Part shown: piece after piece, positions 54,578-63,971 of the stretch | Numbering within the stretch: position 1 is the stretch's first letter | How the letters are laid out: the number at the start of each line of letters is the position of its first letter | Assembly (NCBI GenBank): GCA_964509335.1 | Contig: CAZDXB010000016.1 | Span: 10,979 to 74,978, forward strand | Direction of reading: 5' to 3' | DNA: 64,000 nucleotides | Source of the DNA: CAZDXB01 sp964509335 | GTDB taxonomy: Bacteria > Bacteroidota > Ignavibacteria > Kapaibacteriales > UBA2268 | Position numbers and translations under genes: made by a program | The notes under the pieces: model-generated | The model's database searches: none | What the model saw: only the letters and a program-made list of their open reading frames with translations | What the model was told of the DNA's origin: nothing

Positions 54578-55219
54578 CTACATATCAACCAAATTATTCT
54601 CTATAGCGTAATACACTAATTCGATATTGGATTTCAAATTCATTTTGTCGAATATTCTATGTCTATAAGTATTGACTGTGCTTACGCTTATATTTAGGCT
54701 TTCGGCGATTTCTTTTAAAGTTTTTCCGCGAGCGAGAGCGTTAAACACTTGGAATTCCCTGTCGGTAAGTTTTTGGTGGAGCGGTAGTTTTTCGTCCTTA
54801 TTATCGCCCAAACTGGACGCCAAACGTTCGGCGAGATTTTCGCTGATATACTTTCGTCCTTCTGAGGCTTTTCGTATCGCTTTTATTAATTCTTCGGTTG
54901 GAGCGTCCTTTGCCAGATAGCCGAACGCCCCGGCTCTTAGAGACCTCATTCCGTAAAGGCTTTCAGGATGGACGCTGAGCATTATTATTTTTAGTCCGGG
55001 CTTAATGTTTAGAAGGTCTTTCAATAGTTCCAAGCCGCTTTTGCCGGGTAATCTTATGTCGAGAATTAATACGTCGAAGTCGCTTTTAAGCGTCATTTGA
55101 ATTGTTTCAGGCGAGTTTTCGGCTTCGGCAACCAACTTTATATCGGTTTCTTCGCCGAAAATCTTTTTCAATCCTTCTCGGATGTAGCTGTGGTCGTCCG
55201 CTATGGCGACTCTTATCAT
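54578..55219 (-). CDS. NarL/FixJ-family response regulator with LuxR-type HTH
   Basis: The 213-aa protein has a receiver (ADDHSYIREGLKKIF start, Asp54 in LDIRLPGKSGLELL, KDAPTEEL loop) and a C-terminal LuxR helix-turn-helix (about 148-210; LTDREFQVFNALARGKTLKEIAESLNISVSTVNTYRHRIFDKM core). It binds DNA when phosphorylated. The HisKA_3-type kinase at 57.3 kb is the typical partner class for NarL-family regulators, but is encoded on the opposite strand. This is the only clear DNA-binding output in the signalling block. Confidence 0.93.
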   Translation of the reverse strand: MIRVAIADDHSYIREGLKKIFGEETDIKLVAEAENSPETIQMTLKSDFDVLILDIRLPGKSGLELLKDLLNIKPGLKIIMLSVHPESLYGMRSLRAGAFGYLAKDAPTEELIKAIRKASEGRKYISENLAERLASSLGDNKDEKLPLHQKLTDREFQVFNALARGKTLKEIAESLNISVSTVNTYRHRIFDKMNLKSNIELVYYAIENNLVDM

Positions 55220-55260
55220 AATGTATCCTTATCTATATAACAATCGAACGCCTCGTTTCT

Positions 55261-55646
55261 AAACTCCAATTCCGCCTCGCTCCTCATTCCCAAACTCCAA
55301 TTGCCGCTCCTCATTCCCAAATTCCGATTTGGGAATGAGATAGAATTCGTTTTTGACTATAATGTTCATAGTTAGACGCGGAGCGTCTTGGTATGCGTTC
55401 CGACGCGGAGCGTCGGAACGAGTAAAAACTCCAATTCCGCCTCGCTCATCATTCCCAAACTCCAATTCCGCCTCGCTCATCATTCCCAAACTCCGATTTC
55501 GCCTCGCTCCTCATTCCCAAACTCCAATTTCGCCTCACTCCTCATTCCCAAACTCCAATTGCCGCTCCTCATTCCCAAATTACAATTTGGGAATGAGATG
55601 CGAGGATTTGTTTTTCCTCATTCCCAAACTCCGATTTGGGAATGAG
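55261..55646. repeat. 31-bp tandem repeat array with palindromic ends
   Basis: A unit of about 31 bases starting AAACTCCAATTCCGCCTCGC and ending CATTCCC occurs in two blocks. Block one has two units (55261-55317, the second 27 bases long). Block two has five (55426-55456, 55457-55487, 55488-55518, 55519-55549, and a 27-base version 55550-55576). Each block runs into a CTCATTCCC...GGGAATGAG palindrome (55309-55338, 55568-55597), and one more palindrome follows at 55617-55646. Units are contiguous with no spacers, so this is not CRISPR. The array lies between divergent genes. Confidence 0.85.
55375..55422 (-). repeat. Dispersed inverted repeat, right copy (GACGCGGAGCGTC family)
   Basis: GACGCGGAGCGTC, then a perfect palindrome CGTTCCGACGCGGAGCGTCG with its completing bases, forms the reverse complement of the copy at 51975-52023. 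It separates the two blocks of the 31-bp array. Confidence 0.8.
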
Positions 55647-55729
55647 TTAGAAAATAAATTTTGCTTTTCAAATTCATTTGTTTATATTAAATATAATAAA
55701 CAATTTAATTTACAAAAGAGCGAGACTTA

Positions 55730-55819
55730 ATGCAAGAGATAATTAAAGCGTTAAGAAACAAACCGAAGCGGTTGCGTTTAAAGCGCTGTATAATTGCAAC
55801 AAATTCGAGAGAATTATGA
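55730..55819 (+). CDS. Possible 29-aa basic leader peptide ORF
   Basis: The frame MQEIIKALRNKPKRLRLKRC and following runs 29 codons; its TGA overlaps the ATG of the receiver gene at 55816 in an ATGA pattern. A GAGCGAG stretch precedes the start. Eight of its residues are Lys or Arg. It may serve for translational coupling. No homologue is recognised, so chance cannot be excluded. Confidence 0.35.
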   Translation: MQEIIKALRNKPKRLRLKRCIIATNSREL

Positions 55820-56250
55820 AAAAAAACGTACTATTAGTTGACGACGACTCGAAAGACATAGAGTTGACTGTCGCCGCGTTGCGAGAAAAGAACTTGATAA
55901 ACGAAATAGACGTTGCTTACGACGGCAAAGAGGCTTTGGATTATCTTTATTGCCGAAATAAATATAAAAACAGAAAAGATTGCGTTCCCGCGCTGGTCAT
56001 TTTGGATATTAAGATGCCCAAAGTGGACGGTATAGAAGTTCTGGAAACTATAAAAAAAGACCCAAAGCTGAAAAGCGTTCCCATTGTAATGCTTACCTCT
56101 TCAAAACAAGATAGCGATTTAAAAAAATGCTACGAACTGGGAGTTAACGCATACGTTCAAAAGCCTATAGACGTCGGCGAGTTTATCGACGCTCTACAAA
56201 AAGTCGGGGCGTTTTGGTTGATAGTAAATCAGACGTCGGTTCAATCATAA
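55816..56250 (+). CDS. Stand-alone receiver protein, Rcp1-like
   Basis: The 144-aa receiver shows VLLVDDDSKDIELTVAALRE at the start, Asp64 in VILDIKMPKVDGIEVL, MLTSS and KPIDVGEF. The extended loop YLYCRNKYKNRKDCVPALV is typical of the Rcp1/CheY-like class that partners phytochrome-like kinases, here perhaps the PAS kinase at 52.3 kb. It heads a plus-strand group of three signalling genes. Confidence 0.92.
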   Translation: MKKNVLLVDDDSKDIELTVAALREKNLINEIDVAYDGKEALDYLYCRNKYKNRKDCVPALVILDIKMPKVDGIEVLETIKKDPKLKSVPIVMLTSSKQDSDLKKCYELGVNAYVQKPIDVGEFIDALQKVGAFWLIVNQTSVQS

Positions 56251-56322
56251 ACTATTCAGAAAGCAATCTAAAACGACGAAATAAATAGAATACGAAAGCA
56301 AAAACCGGAGCTTTTTTTAATT

Positions 56323-57270
56323 ATGAGCGAAACGCAAAAAACGATATTAATAGTGGACGACGATAGAAGCCTACTATCGACGATGAAGATTTTATTCACT
56401 CACAACGATTATAACGTATTCACGGCTTCTAACGGCGACGAAGCTATCGAATTGGCGAAGAAACATAAGCCGGATATAGTATTGCTCGACGTGTTGTTGC
56501 CCGGCAAGAACGGATTTGAGGTTTTGGATATTTTAAAGTCCAATCCCTCGACGTCGGATATATTTGTAGTTCTACTAACGGCGCAAGCTACTTCCGTCGA
56601 TGACAGAAGTTCCGCTTTCAATTCCGGAGCGGACGGTTATTTAATTAAGCCCGTCTATAACGAAGAATTGTTAGCTAGAATAGAATCTTTTCTTAGGCAC
56701 AAAAGAACGATTGATAAGTTAGCGGAAAGCGAAAGCAAGCTTAAAGCCGCTTTGAATAGAGACCGCTTCTTAGCCGACATTGTAAGGAACGCAACTGTCG
56801 GTATAGGCAAGTTATACCCCGACGGCAGAACGGAGCTTTTGAACGAAGCTTGTTTAGATATTTGCGGCTATACGAGAGAAGAAATTAATTCTTTGAACTG
56901 GAAAACTGATTTAACGCCGAAGGAGCGGCGTAAACGCGACGAGGAAATTTTAGAGGAAATTGATAAATACAGAACTGTTAAAAGATACGAAAAGGAGTTT
57001 TTTCATAAAAACGGCAAGAAAGTTCCAGTCGAGATAACTTTACATCCGTATTTCGGCAAAACCGTTGATTTAGATTATCTTCTGGCGTTTATAACCGACA
57101 TAACCGAGCGCAAAGAAATCGAGAAAGAGCGCGACGAAAAAATTCAGGAATTGCAAAAGATGAACAAGTTTATGGTCGGGCGCGAGAACAAAATGATTGA
57201 GTTAAAGCAAGAAATCAACGAACTGCTGAAAAGGCTGGGCGAGCCGCCAAAATATTCCACGCCCGTTTAG
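56323..57270 (+). CDS. Receiver-PAS protein
   Basis: The 315-aa protein has a receiver (VDDDRSLLSTMKILF, Asp56 in VLLDVLLPGKNGFEVL, KPVYNEEL) linked by a helix to a PAS domain (about 145-270; NATVGIGKLYPDGRTELLNE start) and a C-terminal coiled coil (KMNKFMVGRENKMIELKQ). It lacks kinase or DNA-binding domains, so it may scaffold or tune the kinase encoded 48 bases downstream, and the two genes are likely cotranscribed. Confidence 0.9.
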   Translation: MSETQKTILIVDDDRSLLSTMKILFTHNDYNVFTASNGDEAIELAKKHKPDIVLLDVLLPGKNGFEVLDILKSNPSTSDIFVVLLTAQATSVDDRSSAFNSGADGYLIKPVYNEELLARIESFLRHKRTIDKLAESESKLKAALNRDRFLADIVRNATVGIGKLYPDGRTELLNEACLDICGYTREEINSLNWKTDLTPKERRKRDEEILEEIDKYRTVKRYEKEFFHKNGKKVPVEITLHPYFGKTVDLDYLLAFITDITERKEIEKERDEKIQELQKMNKFMVGRENKMIELKQEINELLKRLGEPPKYSTPV

Positions 57271-57318
57271 CTTGCGAAAGGCAATTTCCATAATAAACAG
57301 TCGGAAAGATAAATAAAT

Positions 57319-59319
57319 ATGAATAGAAACAAAACAAAATATATTGAAAACGAAGATAGCGAAAAGCAAAGAGATTTATTTCTTAAAATAATTGAAACGA
57401 ACCCCTTAGCGATAACGGTATTAAATAAAAACGGCGAAATAACTTTTGCCAACAGCGCGGCTGAAAAAATGCTGCGTTTAAAAAAAGACGAAATAACTCA
57501 AAGAAAATACAACGCTCCGGAGTGGCAAATAGTCGATATAGACGGCGGCGATTTTCCCGACGAGCAATTGCCTTTTAATTTAGTAAAAACAAAGCAAGAG
57601 TCTGTTTTTAACATAAAACACTCGATAAAGACCGCCGACGGAAAAACTATCCCGCTTTCTATTAACGCCTCTCCGTTATTTGCCGAGGTTGGAACTTTCG
57701 ACGGAGTTGTCGCGGTATTAGAAAACATATCGGAAAAAGTCGAGCGAGAAAGCATTTTGACCGAGCGAATGAAAGAACTTCAATGTTTGTATAATATTTC
57801 AAAAATAGAAAAGCGGGAGGAGCTGTCATTAGAAGAATTATTCCAAGAAACGGTTGAAATAATGCGCGATTCTTGGCTTTATCCCGAAATTACTTGTGCG
57901 AGAATCATATTCGAGGGCAAAGAATATAAGACGGATAATTTCAAAGAAACCGAATGGAAACAAAGCGCGGATATTGAAATCAACAATGAGAAGATTGGCG
58001 AAGTTGAAATTCGCTATTTAGAAAAAATGCCGGAACGCGACGAGGGTCCGTTTTTAAAGGAAGAGCGGGAGTTAATAGAGGAAATCGCTTACATCCTTGA
58101 AAGAAATGTCGATAGAAGAATAGCAGTAGAAGCTTTAAACGGCAACTACAAAGCGGCTTTAAACATACTTGAAGATTTGCACAACGAAAACGAAATACGA
58201 AAAAAAACGGAAAAAGAGTTGAGAGAAAAGGAAAAAATCTTGACGAGGTCCCAAGAAATAGGCGGAACCGGCAGTTACGTTTGGGATATTAAAAAAGGCG
58301 AAATTTATTTTTCCGAAAACCTTTATAAAATGCTCGGTATCGACTCCAGCGAATACGTTTCGAGTTTAAGCAAACTAATTTTGAAGTATGTAGTCTCTGA
58401 AGACCGCGCTCCGGTTATCGAGCAATTAAAACAAATGGCGAAAGAAAAACGCAACTGGCCTCTCGAATTCCGAGTAATTAAGCCGGACGGAGAAATACGG
58501 ACTTGGCGTTCTTTAGCCGAATTTATTTTCGATAAAGACGGAAAGATAGTAAGAACAATCGGGGTGATAAACGACGTAACCGAACAGAAAATAATAGAGT
58601 CAAACCTCCAGAGTTCTTATGAACGATTGAGGGCTTACGCTATGCATTTGCAGACGGTTCGCGAGGAAGAAAGGAAAGCGATCGCGAGGGATTTGCACGA
58701 CGAGTTGGGGCATGTTTTGTCGGCGACTAATATGAATCTGACATACATCGAGAGAGCTTTGATACCTAAAGACAACTCAAAGCAAACCAAAGAAATTCGC
58801 GAAGAAATAAAACAAATGAGAAATATTATTACGCAAAGCTCTCAAAAAGTAAAGTCAATGATTACGGAATTAAGACCCGAAATTATAGAAGATATGCCGC
58901 TATACGAAGCTTTAGAATGGTTTATTGACGAATATCGCAAGCGACGCAAATTCACTATAAATTATAGCTCTAACCTGAGAGAACTTTACTTACCGTCGAA
59001 TGAATCAACGACAATATTTAGAGTTTTGCAAGAAGCTCTAAGCAACATCTTCACGCATTCAGAAGCGTCGGAGGTCGATGTTGATTTTAAGAGTTCAAGC
59101 GACGATATTATACTCAAGATAGAAGACGACGGCGTCGGTTTTAAGGAAGAGGGAATTGACAAGAAAAAGTCGTTTGGGATTTTAGGTATGGAGGAGCGAA
59201 TGTTCTCAATCGGCGGCGAAATAGAAATAAAAAGCGAAATCGGCAAAGGGACGACGATTGAAGCGAGAATTTCAAAGTCAAAAGCGTTCGCTTCTAAAAG
59301 CGGGAAAGAGGAAAGATAA
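57319..59319 (+). CDS. PAS-domain sensor histidine kinase, HisKA_3/NarX type
   Basis: The 666-aa soluble kinase has PAS domains at about 20-135 and 305-425, with a GAF-like stretch (170-270) between them. HisKA_3 carries His460 in RDLHDELGHVLSATNMN, and the HATPase has VLQEALSNIFTHSEASEV, DDGVGFKEEG and SFGILGMEERMFSIGGEI, the NarX/DegS class. Such kinases pair with NarL-type regulators like the one encoded at 54.6 kb. The second PAS shows the PAS_3 pattern (GTGSYVWDIKKGEIYFSEN). No membrane segment is seen. Confidence 0.93.
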   Translation: MNRNKTKYIENEDSEKQRDLFLKIIETNPLAITVLNKNGEITFANSAAEKMLRLKKDEITQRKYNAPEWQIVDIDGGDFPDEQLPFNLVKTKQESVFNIKHSIKTADGKTIPLSINASPLFAEVGTFDGVVAVLENISEKVERESILTERMKELQCLYNISKIEKREELSLEELFQETVEIMRDSWLYPEITCARIIFEGKEYKTDNFKETEWKQSADIEINNEKIGEVEIRYLEKMPERDEGPFLKEERELIEEIAYILERNVDRRIAVEALNGNYKAALNILEDLHNENEIRKKTEKELREKEKILTRSQEIGGTGSYVWDIKKGEIYFSENLYKMLGIDSSEYVSSLSKLILKYVVSEDRAPVIEQLKQMAKEKRNWPLEFRVIKPDGEIRTWRSLAEFIFDKDGKIVRTIGVINDVTEQKIIESNLQSSYERLRAYAMHLQTVREEERKAIARDLHDELGHVLSATNMNLTYIERALIPKDNSKQTKEIREEIKQMRNIITQSSQKVKSMITELRPEIIEDMPLYEALEWFIDEYRKRRKFTINYSSNLRELYLPSNESTTIFRVLQEALSNIFTHSEASEVDVDFKSSSDDIILKIEDDGVGFKEEGIDKKKSFGILGMEERMFSIGGEIEIKSEIGKGTTIEARISKSKAFASKSGKEER

Positions 59320-59396
59320 GGTCTTATATTAATAGGGAGATAATAAACGTTCCAAGTTATCGAGCAATTCAATATATAAACCGTAATTAAAATATA

Positions 59397-60116
59397 TCAC
59401 AGCGCCAAAGCTCCGGCTTTTTCTAGCCGTTGTTTTCTTTCTTTCCAGTCAGGCATAACCATCGACAAAAAATTGTAAAAAGCTTTTGTGTGGTTCGGAT
59501 ATTTTAAATGGCATAGCTCATGCATAATTACGTATTCTACGCAGTGGGACGGCGTTTTTATCAACTCTAAGTTCAATATTATTCGTTTGCTCTTAGAATT
59601 GCAACTGCCCCAGCGAGATTTCATTTTTCGAACAGTTAAAGTCGGTTCGCTTATTCCGTACTTTTTTAATTTGGGCAAATATTCCTCGATTATTTCGGCA
59701 AACTTCTTCTTCGCTTTTTTTCTATACCAACGGTAAAGTAATTCTTCGACTTTGCCGCTGTCGCTCTTATCTTTAACGTAAACATAAAAGTATTTGCCTT
59801 TGAGCTTCACGTTGTTCTTCGTCGATTCAACCGCCTTTAACCTATACTGCCGACCTAGATATTTATGCGTTTCGCCGGAAACGTATTCCTTTTCAGGCTC
59901 GATAGGATGGAATTGCTCAAAATACCTTCTTTGCTTAAGTATCCAAAAAGCTCGTTTGCGAACTTTATAAAATACATCCTCTAGCGGAATTGACGTCGGG
60001 GCTATTACCTCGACGGATAAATCGGGCAATACATTTATTCTCAAACGTTTCCTTTCTTTTCTTTTGAGAGTATAATCTATCGTTTTGTCGTCGATTTTTA
60101 CCGAATGTTTTTGCAC
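59397..60116 (-). CDS. YgjP-like metallopeptidase (SprT-related)
   Basis: The 239-aa protein contains the zinc motif HELCH (199-203) with the third His at 209 in NHTKAFYNFL, and the RMKSRWGSC-like block (KMKSRWGSCNSKSKRIILNL), which mark the YgjP/DUF45 family. It starts at a GTG that overlaps the TAG stop of hsdR by one base, so it is translationally coupled. YgjP-like genes are often found with type I restriction genes, where they may aid turnover of the enzyme; direct proof is lacking. Confidence 0.88.
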   Translation of the reverse strand: MQKHSVKIDDKTIDYTLKRKERKRLRINVLPDLSVEVIAPTSIPLEDVFYKVRKRAFWILKQRRYFEQFHPIEPEKEYVSGETHKYLGRQYRLKAVESTKNNVKLKGKYFYVYVKDKSDSGKVEELLYRWYRKKAKKKFAEIIEEYLPKLKKYGISEPTLTVRKMKSRWGSCNSKSKRIILNLELIKTPSHCVEYVIMHELCHLKYPNHTKAFYNFLSMVMPDWKERKQRLEKAGALAL

Positions 60117-63100
60117 TATTCATACCTCTTTTTGGCTACGTTCATTGTATTTTCTAAAATCTCGTCTATATCGTCGTAGCTAATATCAATAACCTCGCGG
60201 TCTTTTAAATCGTAAAGATAATCTTCTATCTTATTTATAATTTTGTTTTGAATATCTTCTTTCATATGCCAGTCCACAACCAGATTTTTACTAAATATTT
60301 CGTCAATTTTAAGTCCGATTTCGCCGCATATAGCTTTTACGTTGTCTTCGGCGTCGTTCTTTTTAGCGAGAATTTCATTGGCTTGCCCGAAAAATGCTTT
60401 AGCCGCGTCGTTGCCTTCGAGAATTTCCGGCGCGTCGTCGTCTTTCCTATCGCGCACCGAAACCATATAGTCTTGCTCTTTTAAATAATATTCCGCTTCG
60501 TCTATTCTATGTTGGCGATAGTCCTCTATAGCTTGCTTTATTAGCTTAGAAAACTTATCGTAGAAAACAGGGTCTTCGTCGTATTTATCTTCGATTGTCT
60601 TCATAGTCCTGTGAGCTATCATATCGGCTCTCGCCGCTTTGCCCTCGACCTTCTCAACTTCCTTTTCGAACAGTTCTTTATCGAAAATATTGACCGGCTC
60701 GGTGATTTTTATTATTTCGTCGGAAGTTACGTACTGGTCTAATAGCTTTTGTATTTTCGGCTCGTATTCTTTGTAGTCAATTGACTCGGCGTAACGGCGT
60801 TTTACCGAAGCTCTCAGATGTTGAAAGAAACGCAAATCCTCCTTGTAGCGCTCGATTTGGTCGTTGTCGGCTTCGTTGTAAAAACTAGCGGTAGAAAGAG
60901 CTATCCCCAAAATTCGCGAATATTTTGACAAGGCTTCGTAAAACCTCTGGCGAGTTTCTTCTTTATATAAGAATTGTTCGTATTCTTCTTCGTCGTTCTT
61001 GTTCTTTATTTCTTTGAATATGTCCCACAAATCCGAATGTTTCTGCGGCAATTTCTTAATAACCTCTTTAACGCTGATTAGCGTCCCTTCAATATCGGCT
61101 TGGTCGAAGTTTTCGAGCGCCGAGTAAGTCGTTAAAGCCTTGTCGAGTTCGCCCAATACCCCGTAGTAATCAATTATATAGCCGTAATCCTTGCCTTCCC
61201 AAACTCTGTTTACTCTGGCTATCGCTTGCAATAGATTATGCTCCCTCAAGTTTTTCGCCAAATAAAGAACGGTATTTCTCGGCGCGTCGAAGCCGGTTAG
61301 CAATTTATCGACGACTATTACTATTTCCGGATGCTCTCTTTCTTTGAACGATTTTTTTATCTCGTCGTTATATGTATTTTCGTCGCCGTATTTGTCCATT
61401 TCGGCTTTCCAAAATTTTTGGACTTCCTCTTTCGACTCGTTGTAAATATCGTCGTGTCCTTCTCTCGTGTCGGGAGCTGATATTAATACTTCGGTAGTTA
61501 CCGTTTCGAACTCGTCGAAAAAACGTTTGTATTTAATAGCGTCCGCTTTTCTCGCTGTCGCTAACTGCGCTTTGAACCCCGTGCCTTGCCAATTATTTTT
61601 GTAATGCTCGCTTATGTCGTAAGCGATTTGCCTTATGCGTTGCTCCGACGAGTTCAACTGGTCGGCGCGGCTATACTTTTTCTTTAAGTCCGCCGCTTGA
61701 TATTTTGTAAGCGGCTCGCTGACGCGGTCGAACCAAGTGTCTATCGCTTTCGGCGTTACTTCCTGTAGCGTGTGCCTGCCCTCGTATAGTAGCGGAACGA
61801 TTGCTCCGTCTTCGACGGCTTGGTCGATTTTGTACTTATCTATAAAGCCGCCGAACTTTTGCGCGGTGTTCTTCTCTTTTTTCATTAAAGGCGTGCCGGT
61901 AAACCCCATATAAGACGCCGTAGGCAGTAGCTTACGCATCTTCGCATGCGCTATGCCATATTGGCTTCTATGGCTTTCGTCCACGAGAACGAACAGATTG
62001 CTCGACGTTATAGGCTTCTTCTTTTTGCTTACCGCCGCGTCGAATTTGCCGATTACCGTCGTTATTATCGGTATTCTATTTTCGGATAGTAGCTTATATA
62101 AATGCTCGCCCGTTCTCGCTTTCTCTACTTCTTTGTCGCAATGCAGGAACGTCTCGTATATCTGCTTGTCGAGATTTATTCGGTCGGTTACTATTACTAC
62201 CCGCGGATTGTCTATCGCTTTGTCCAACGCTAACGCTTTCGCTATCATTACCATCGTCAAAGACTTACCGCTTCCTTGAGTGTGCCAGATTACGCCGCCC
62301 TTTCTTACCCCGTCGCTCGTAAAATCCTTCACGCGTCGAACCGCTCGATTTACTGCGAAATACTGTTGATATCGCGCTATCTTCTTTTCGTTGTTTTCGA
62401 ATATTAAAAACCGGTATATTAATTCGAGAGCTCTTTCTTTGCTCAACAAACAGTATATCGCTCTGTCTTGCTCGGTTATTTGCCTTTTGTCTTTTACGAG
62501 TTCGTCGAAATTTTTTCGGACGTTCTTATAGCGCGTCGCAAACAGCTTGTCTTTAACTTCGGAAGGCAACGGCTCGTTTACCAACTCCGAGAGACGCTTT
62601 TCGCCCAATTCCTTTTCTCTCCAGAAAGACCAGAATTTCTTTTTGGCTCCCGTTGTCGAGTATTTAGCGTCGTTTTTGCTAAAAGCCGCTAATATTTGCG
62701 AATAGACAAACAGCCCGCGTATTTCATCGCTCTTTTGGTTTCTAATCATTTGGGAAATCGCCTCGCCGATTGGGTCTTTTGAATCGGGGCGCTTGCATTC
62801 GATTACCGCGAACGGAACGCCGTTAACGAAAAGAACTATGTCCGGTCTTCTCGAACTTCTGCCGTCGGCTCGCTCCACCTCGAATTCTTCGGTTACGTGG
62901 AATACGTTGTTCTCTACGTTCTCCCAGTCGATATACTTCAAAGTAAAGCTCTTTAAATTGCCGAGTATGTTTTCTTCGAAGCTCTTGCCGAGCGTCAGCA
63001 GATTATAAATTTTCCGGTTCAGCGTGATAAGCCCTTCGCTGAAAGGCAGGTCTTTCAGGACGTTTATCGCGTGGGTTACGTTGTTGTTGGAAAACTCGTA

Positions 63101-63298
63101 TTCATCGCCCTTGAATCTAATCTTGTTAATCTTTTTGAGCTGATTTTCCAAGACGCGCTCGAAAAGGACGTTGGAAGTTTTGCCGCCGCGCTCGCGCAGC
63201 GCTTCTTCCGGCGTTAAATACTCGTAGCCCAAGTTGACCAGCAGTTGAATAGCCGGTATCTGCGATATGTTCTCTTCTTTGAATGTTGGTGGTTGCAT
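60116..63298 (-). CDS. hsdR: Type I restriction enzyme endonuclease/translocase subunit HsdR
   Basis: The 1060-aa protein has an N-terminal PD-(D/E)xK nuclease: Asp153 in RRPDIVLF, Glu167 and Lys169 in AVIECKRP. The SF2 helicase follows with Walker A in HTQGSGKS (339-346), DESH box (440-443), the SAT-like FTGTPLM and the late helicase motifs DKLLTGFDAPRN and LQAIARVNRV. By family it translocates DNA and cuts it far from the unmethylated site. It needs HsdM and HsdS, which are not in the window and should lie upstream on the minus strand beyond the edge, past the small membrane protein gene. The gene is intact. Confidence 0.95.
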   Translation of the reverse strand: MQPPTFKEENISQIPAIQLLVNLGYEYLTPEEALRERGGKTSNVLFERVLENQLKKINKIRFKGDEYEFSNNNVTHAINVLKDLPFSEGLITLNRKIYNLLTLGKSFEENILGNLKSFTLKYIDWENVENNVFHVTEEFEVERADGRSSRRPDIVLFVNGVPFAVIECKRPDSKDPIGEAISQMIRNQKSDEIRGLFVYSQILAAFSKNDAKYSTTGAKKKFWSFWREKELGEKRLSELVNEPLPSEVKDKLFATRYKNVRKNFDELVKDKRQITEQDRAIYCLLSKERALELIYRFLIFENNEKKIARYQQYFAVNRAVRRVKDFTSDGVRKGGVIWHTQGSGKSLTMVMIAKALALDKAIDNPRVVIVTDRINLDKQIYETFLHCDKEVEKARTGEHLYKLLSENRIPIITTVIGKFDAAVSKKKKPITSSNLFVLVDESHRSQYGIAHAKMRKLLPTASYMGFTGTPLMKKEKNTAQKFGGFIDKYKIDQAVEDGAIVPLLYEGRHTLQEVTPKAIDTWFDRVSEPLTKYQAADLKKKYSRADQLNSSEQRIRQIAYDISEHYKNNWQGTGFKAQLATARKADAIKYKRFFDEFETVTTEVLISAPDTREGHDDIYNESKEEVQKFWKAEMDKYGDENTYNDEIKKSFKEREHPEIVIVVDKLLTGFDAPRNTVLYLAKNLREHNLLQAIARVNRVWEGKDYGYIIDYYGVLGELDKALTTYSALENFDQADIEGTLISVKEVIKKLPQKHSDLWDIFKEIKNKNDEEEYEQFLYKEETRQRFYEALSKYSRILGIALSTASFYNEADNDQIERYKEDLRFFQHLRASVKRRYAESIDYKEYEPKIQKLLDQYVTSDEIIKITEPVNIFDKELFEKEVEKVEGKAARADMIAHRTMKTIEDKYDEDPVFYDKFSKLIKQAIEDYRQHRIDEAEYYLKEQDYMVSVRDRKDDDAPEILEGNDAAKAFFGQANEILAKKNDAEDNVKAICGEIGLKIDEIFSKNLVVDWHMKEDIQNKIINKIEDYLYDLKDREVIDISYDDIDEILENTMNVAKKRYE

Positions 63299-63377
63299 AG
63301 TAATTTAAAATTAATAATTAAAGAATTTATGAATTATTTTTTGCTATCATTTTTTGCTTTTTTTTGAATGACTTTTT

Positions 63378-63971
63378 TCATTTTCTCGTTTTTGGTAATT
63401 TAAGAATTAAATTATTTTTTTTAACAATATCTTTTAACGTTTTTGATATTTCTCCTAAGTGAAAGTTATTTGATAATTGCTGAGCTCTTGAAGAAAATAC
63501 ATAACTTTCTAATGAAATTACATATTCCTCCGAATATTTATTATTTAAAGAATCTTCATAACTCACTTTCACTTTTAAATCCTTCAATTTATCTTTCATT
63601 TCTTCTACAAGTGGCACTGAAAAATTAATGAAGTCAGTAATATTTTGATTTGGCGGTAAAAATTTAAAAGTGGAAGTATCCGTATTTATACCTATTGTTT
63701 TCGGTTTTCTATCAATAATTAATTTTTCAATCAATTTCTTTTCAGCAAACTCGATTTTAATATTATAAGCCGGTCTTTGACCGATATTTGAAACTATTAT
63801 TTTTAATATCTTATCTTCCAATGGAAAATACACAACAACATAAGGTCGTATTTGCTCCTGTAACATCTTTGTGTTTGTTTTAGATATTTTATGTGTTAGC
63901 CATACATATATTCCCGTAAAAATGGTTAGTAACGCTGTCAAAACTATGGAGTGTACCCAAATTATGGACAA
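63378..63971 (-). CDS. Unknown membrane-anchored protein at the window edge
   Basis: The 197-aa product has one N-terminal membrane helix (about 5-25, ending in VWLTHKISKTNTKM) and a cytoplasmic part rich in beta strands (RPYVVVYFPLEDKILKIIVSNIGQRPAYNIKIEF). The start is uncertain: only TTG 63971 precedes the helix and a stop lies just upstream. I do not recognise it. It sits inside a restriction locus, is more AT-rich than the core genes, and could belong to accessory defence functions. Its 5' end lies next to a sequence that may be an insertion-sequence terminus. Confidence 0.6.
   Translation of the reverse strand: MSIIWVHSIVLTALLTIFTGIYVWLTHKISKTNTKMLQEQIRPYVVVYFPLEDKILKIIVSNIGQRPAYNIKIEFAEKKLIEKLIIDRKPKTIGINTDTSTFKFLPPNQNITDFINFSVPLVEEMKDKLKDLKVKVSYEDSLNNKYSEEYVISLESYVFSSRAQQLSNNFHLGEISKTLKDIVKKNNLILKLPKTRK

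Noticed and set aside
55261..55646. CRISPR array
   Set aside because: The 31-base units are contiguous; there are no unique spacers between repeats and no cas genes in the window.
55353..55730. 125-aa ORF with repeated Ile-Pro-Lys-Leu/Ser-Phe-Pro-Asn residues
   Set aside because: It is a translation of the 31-bp array and palindromes, not a gene.
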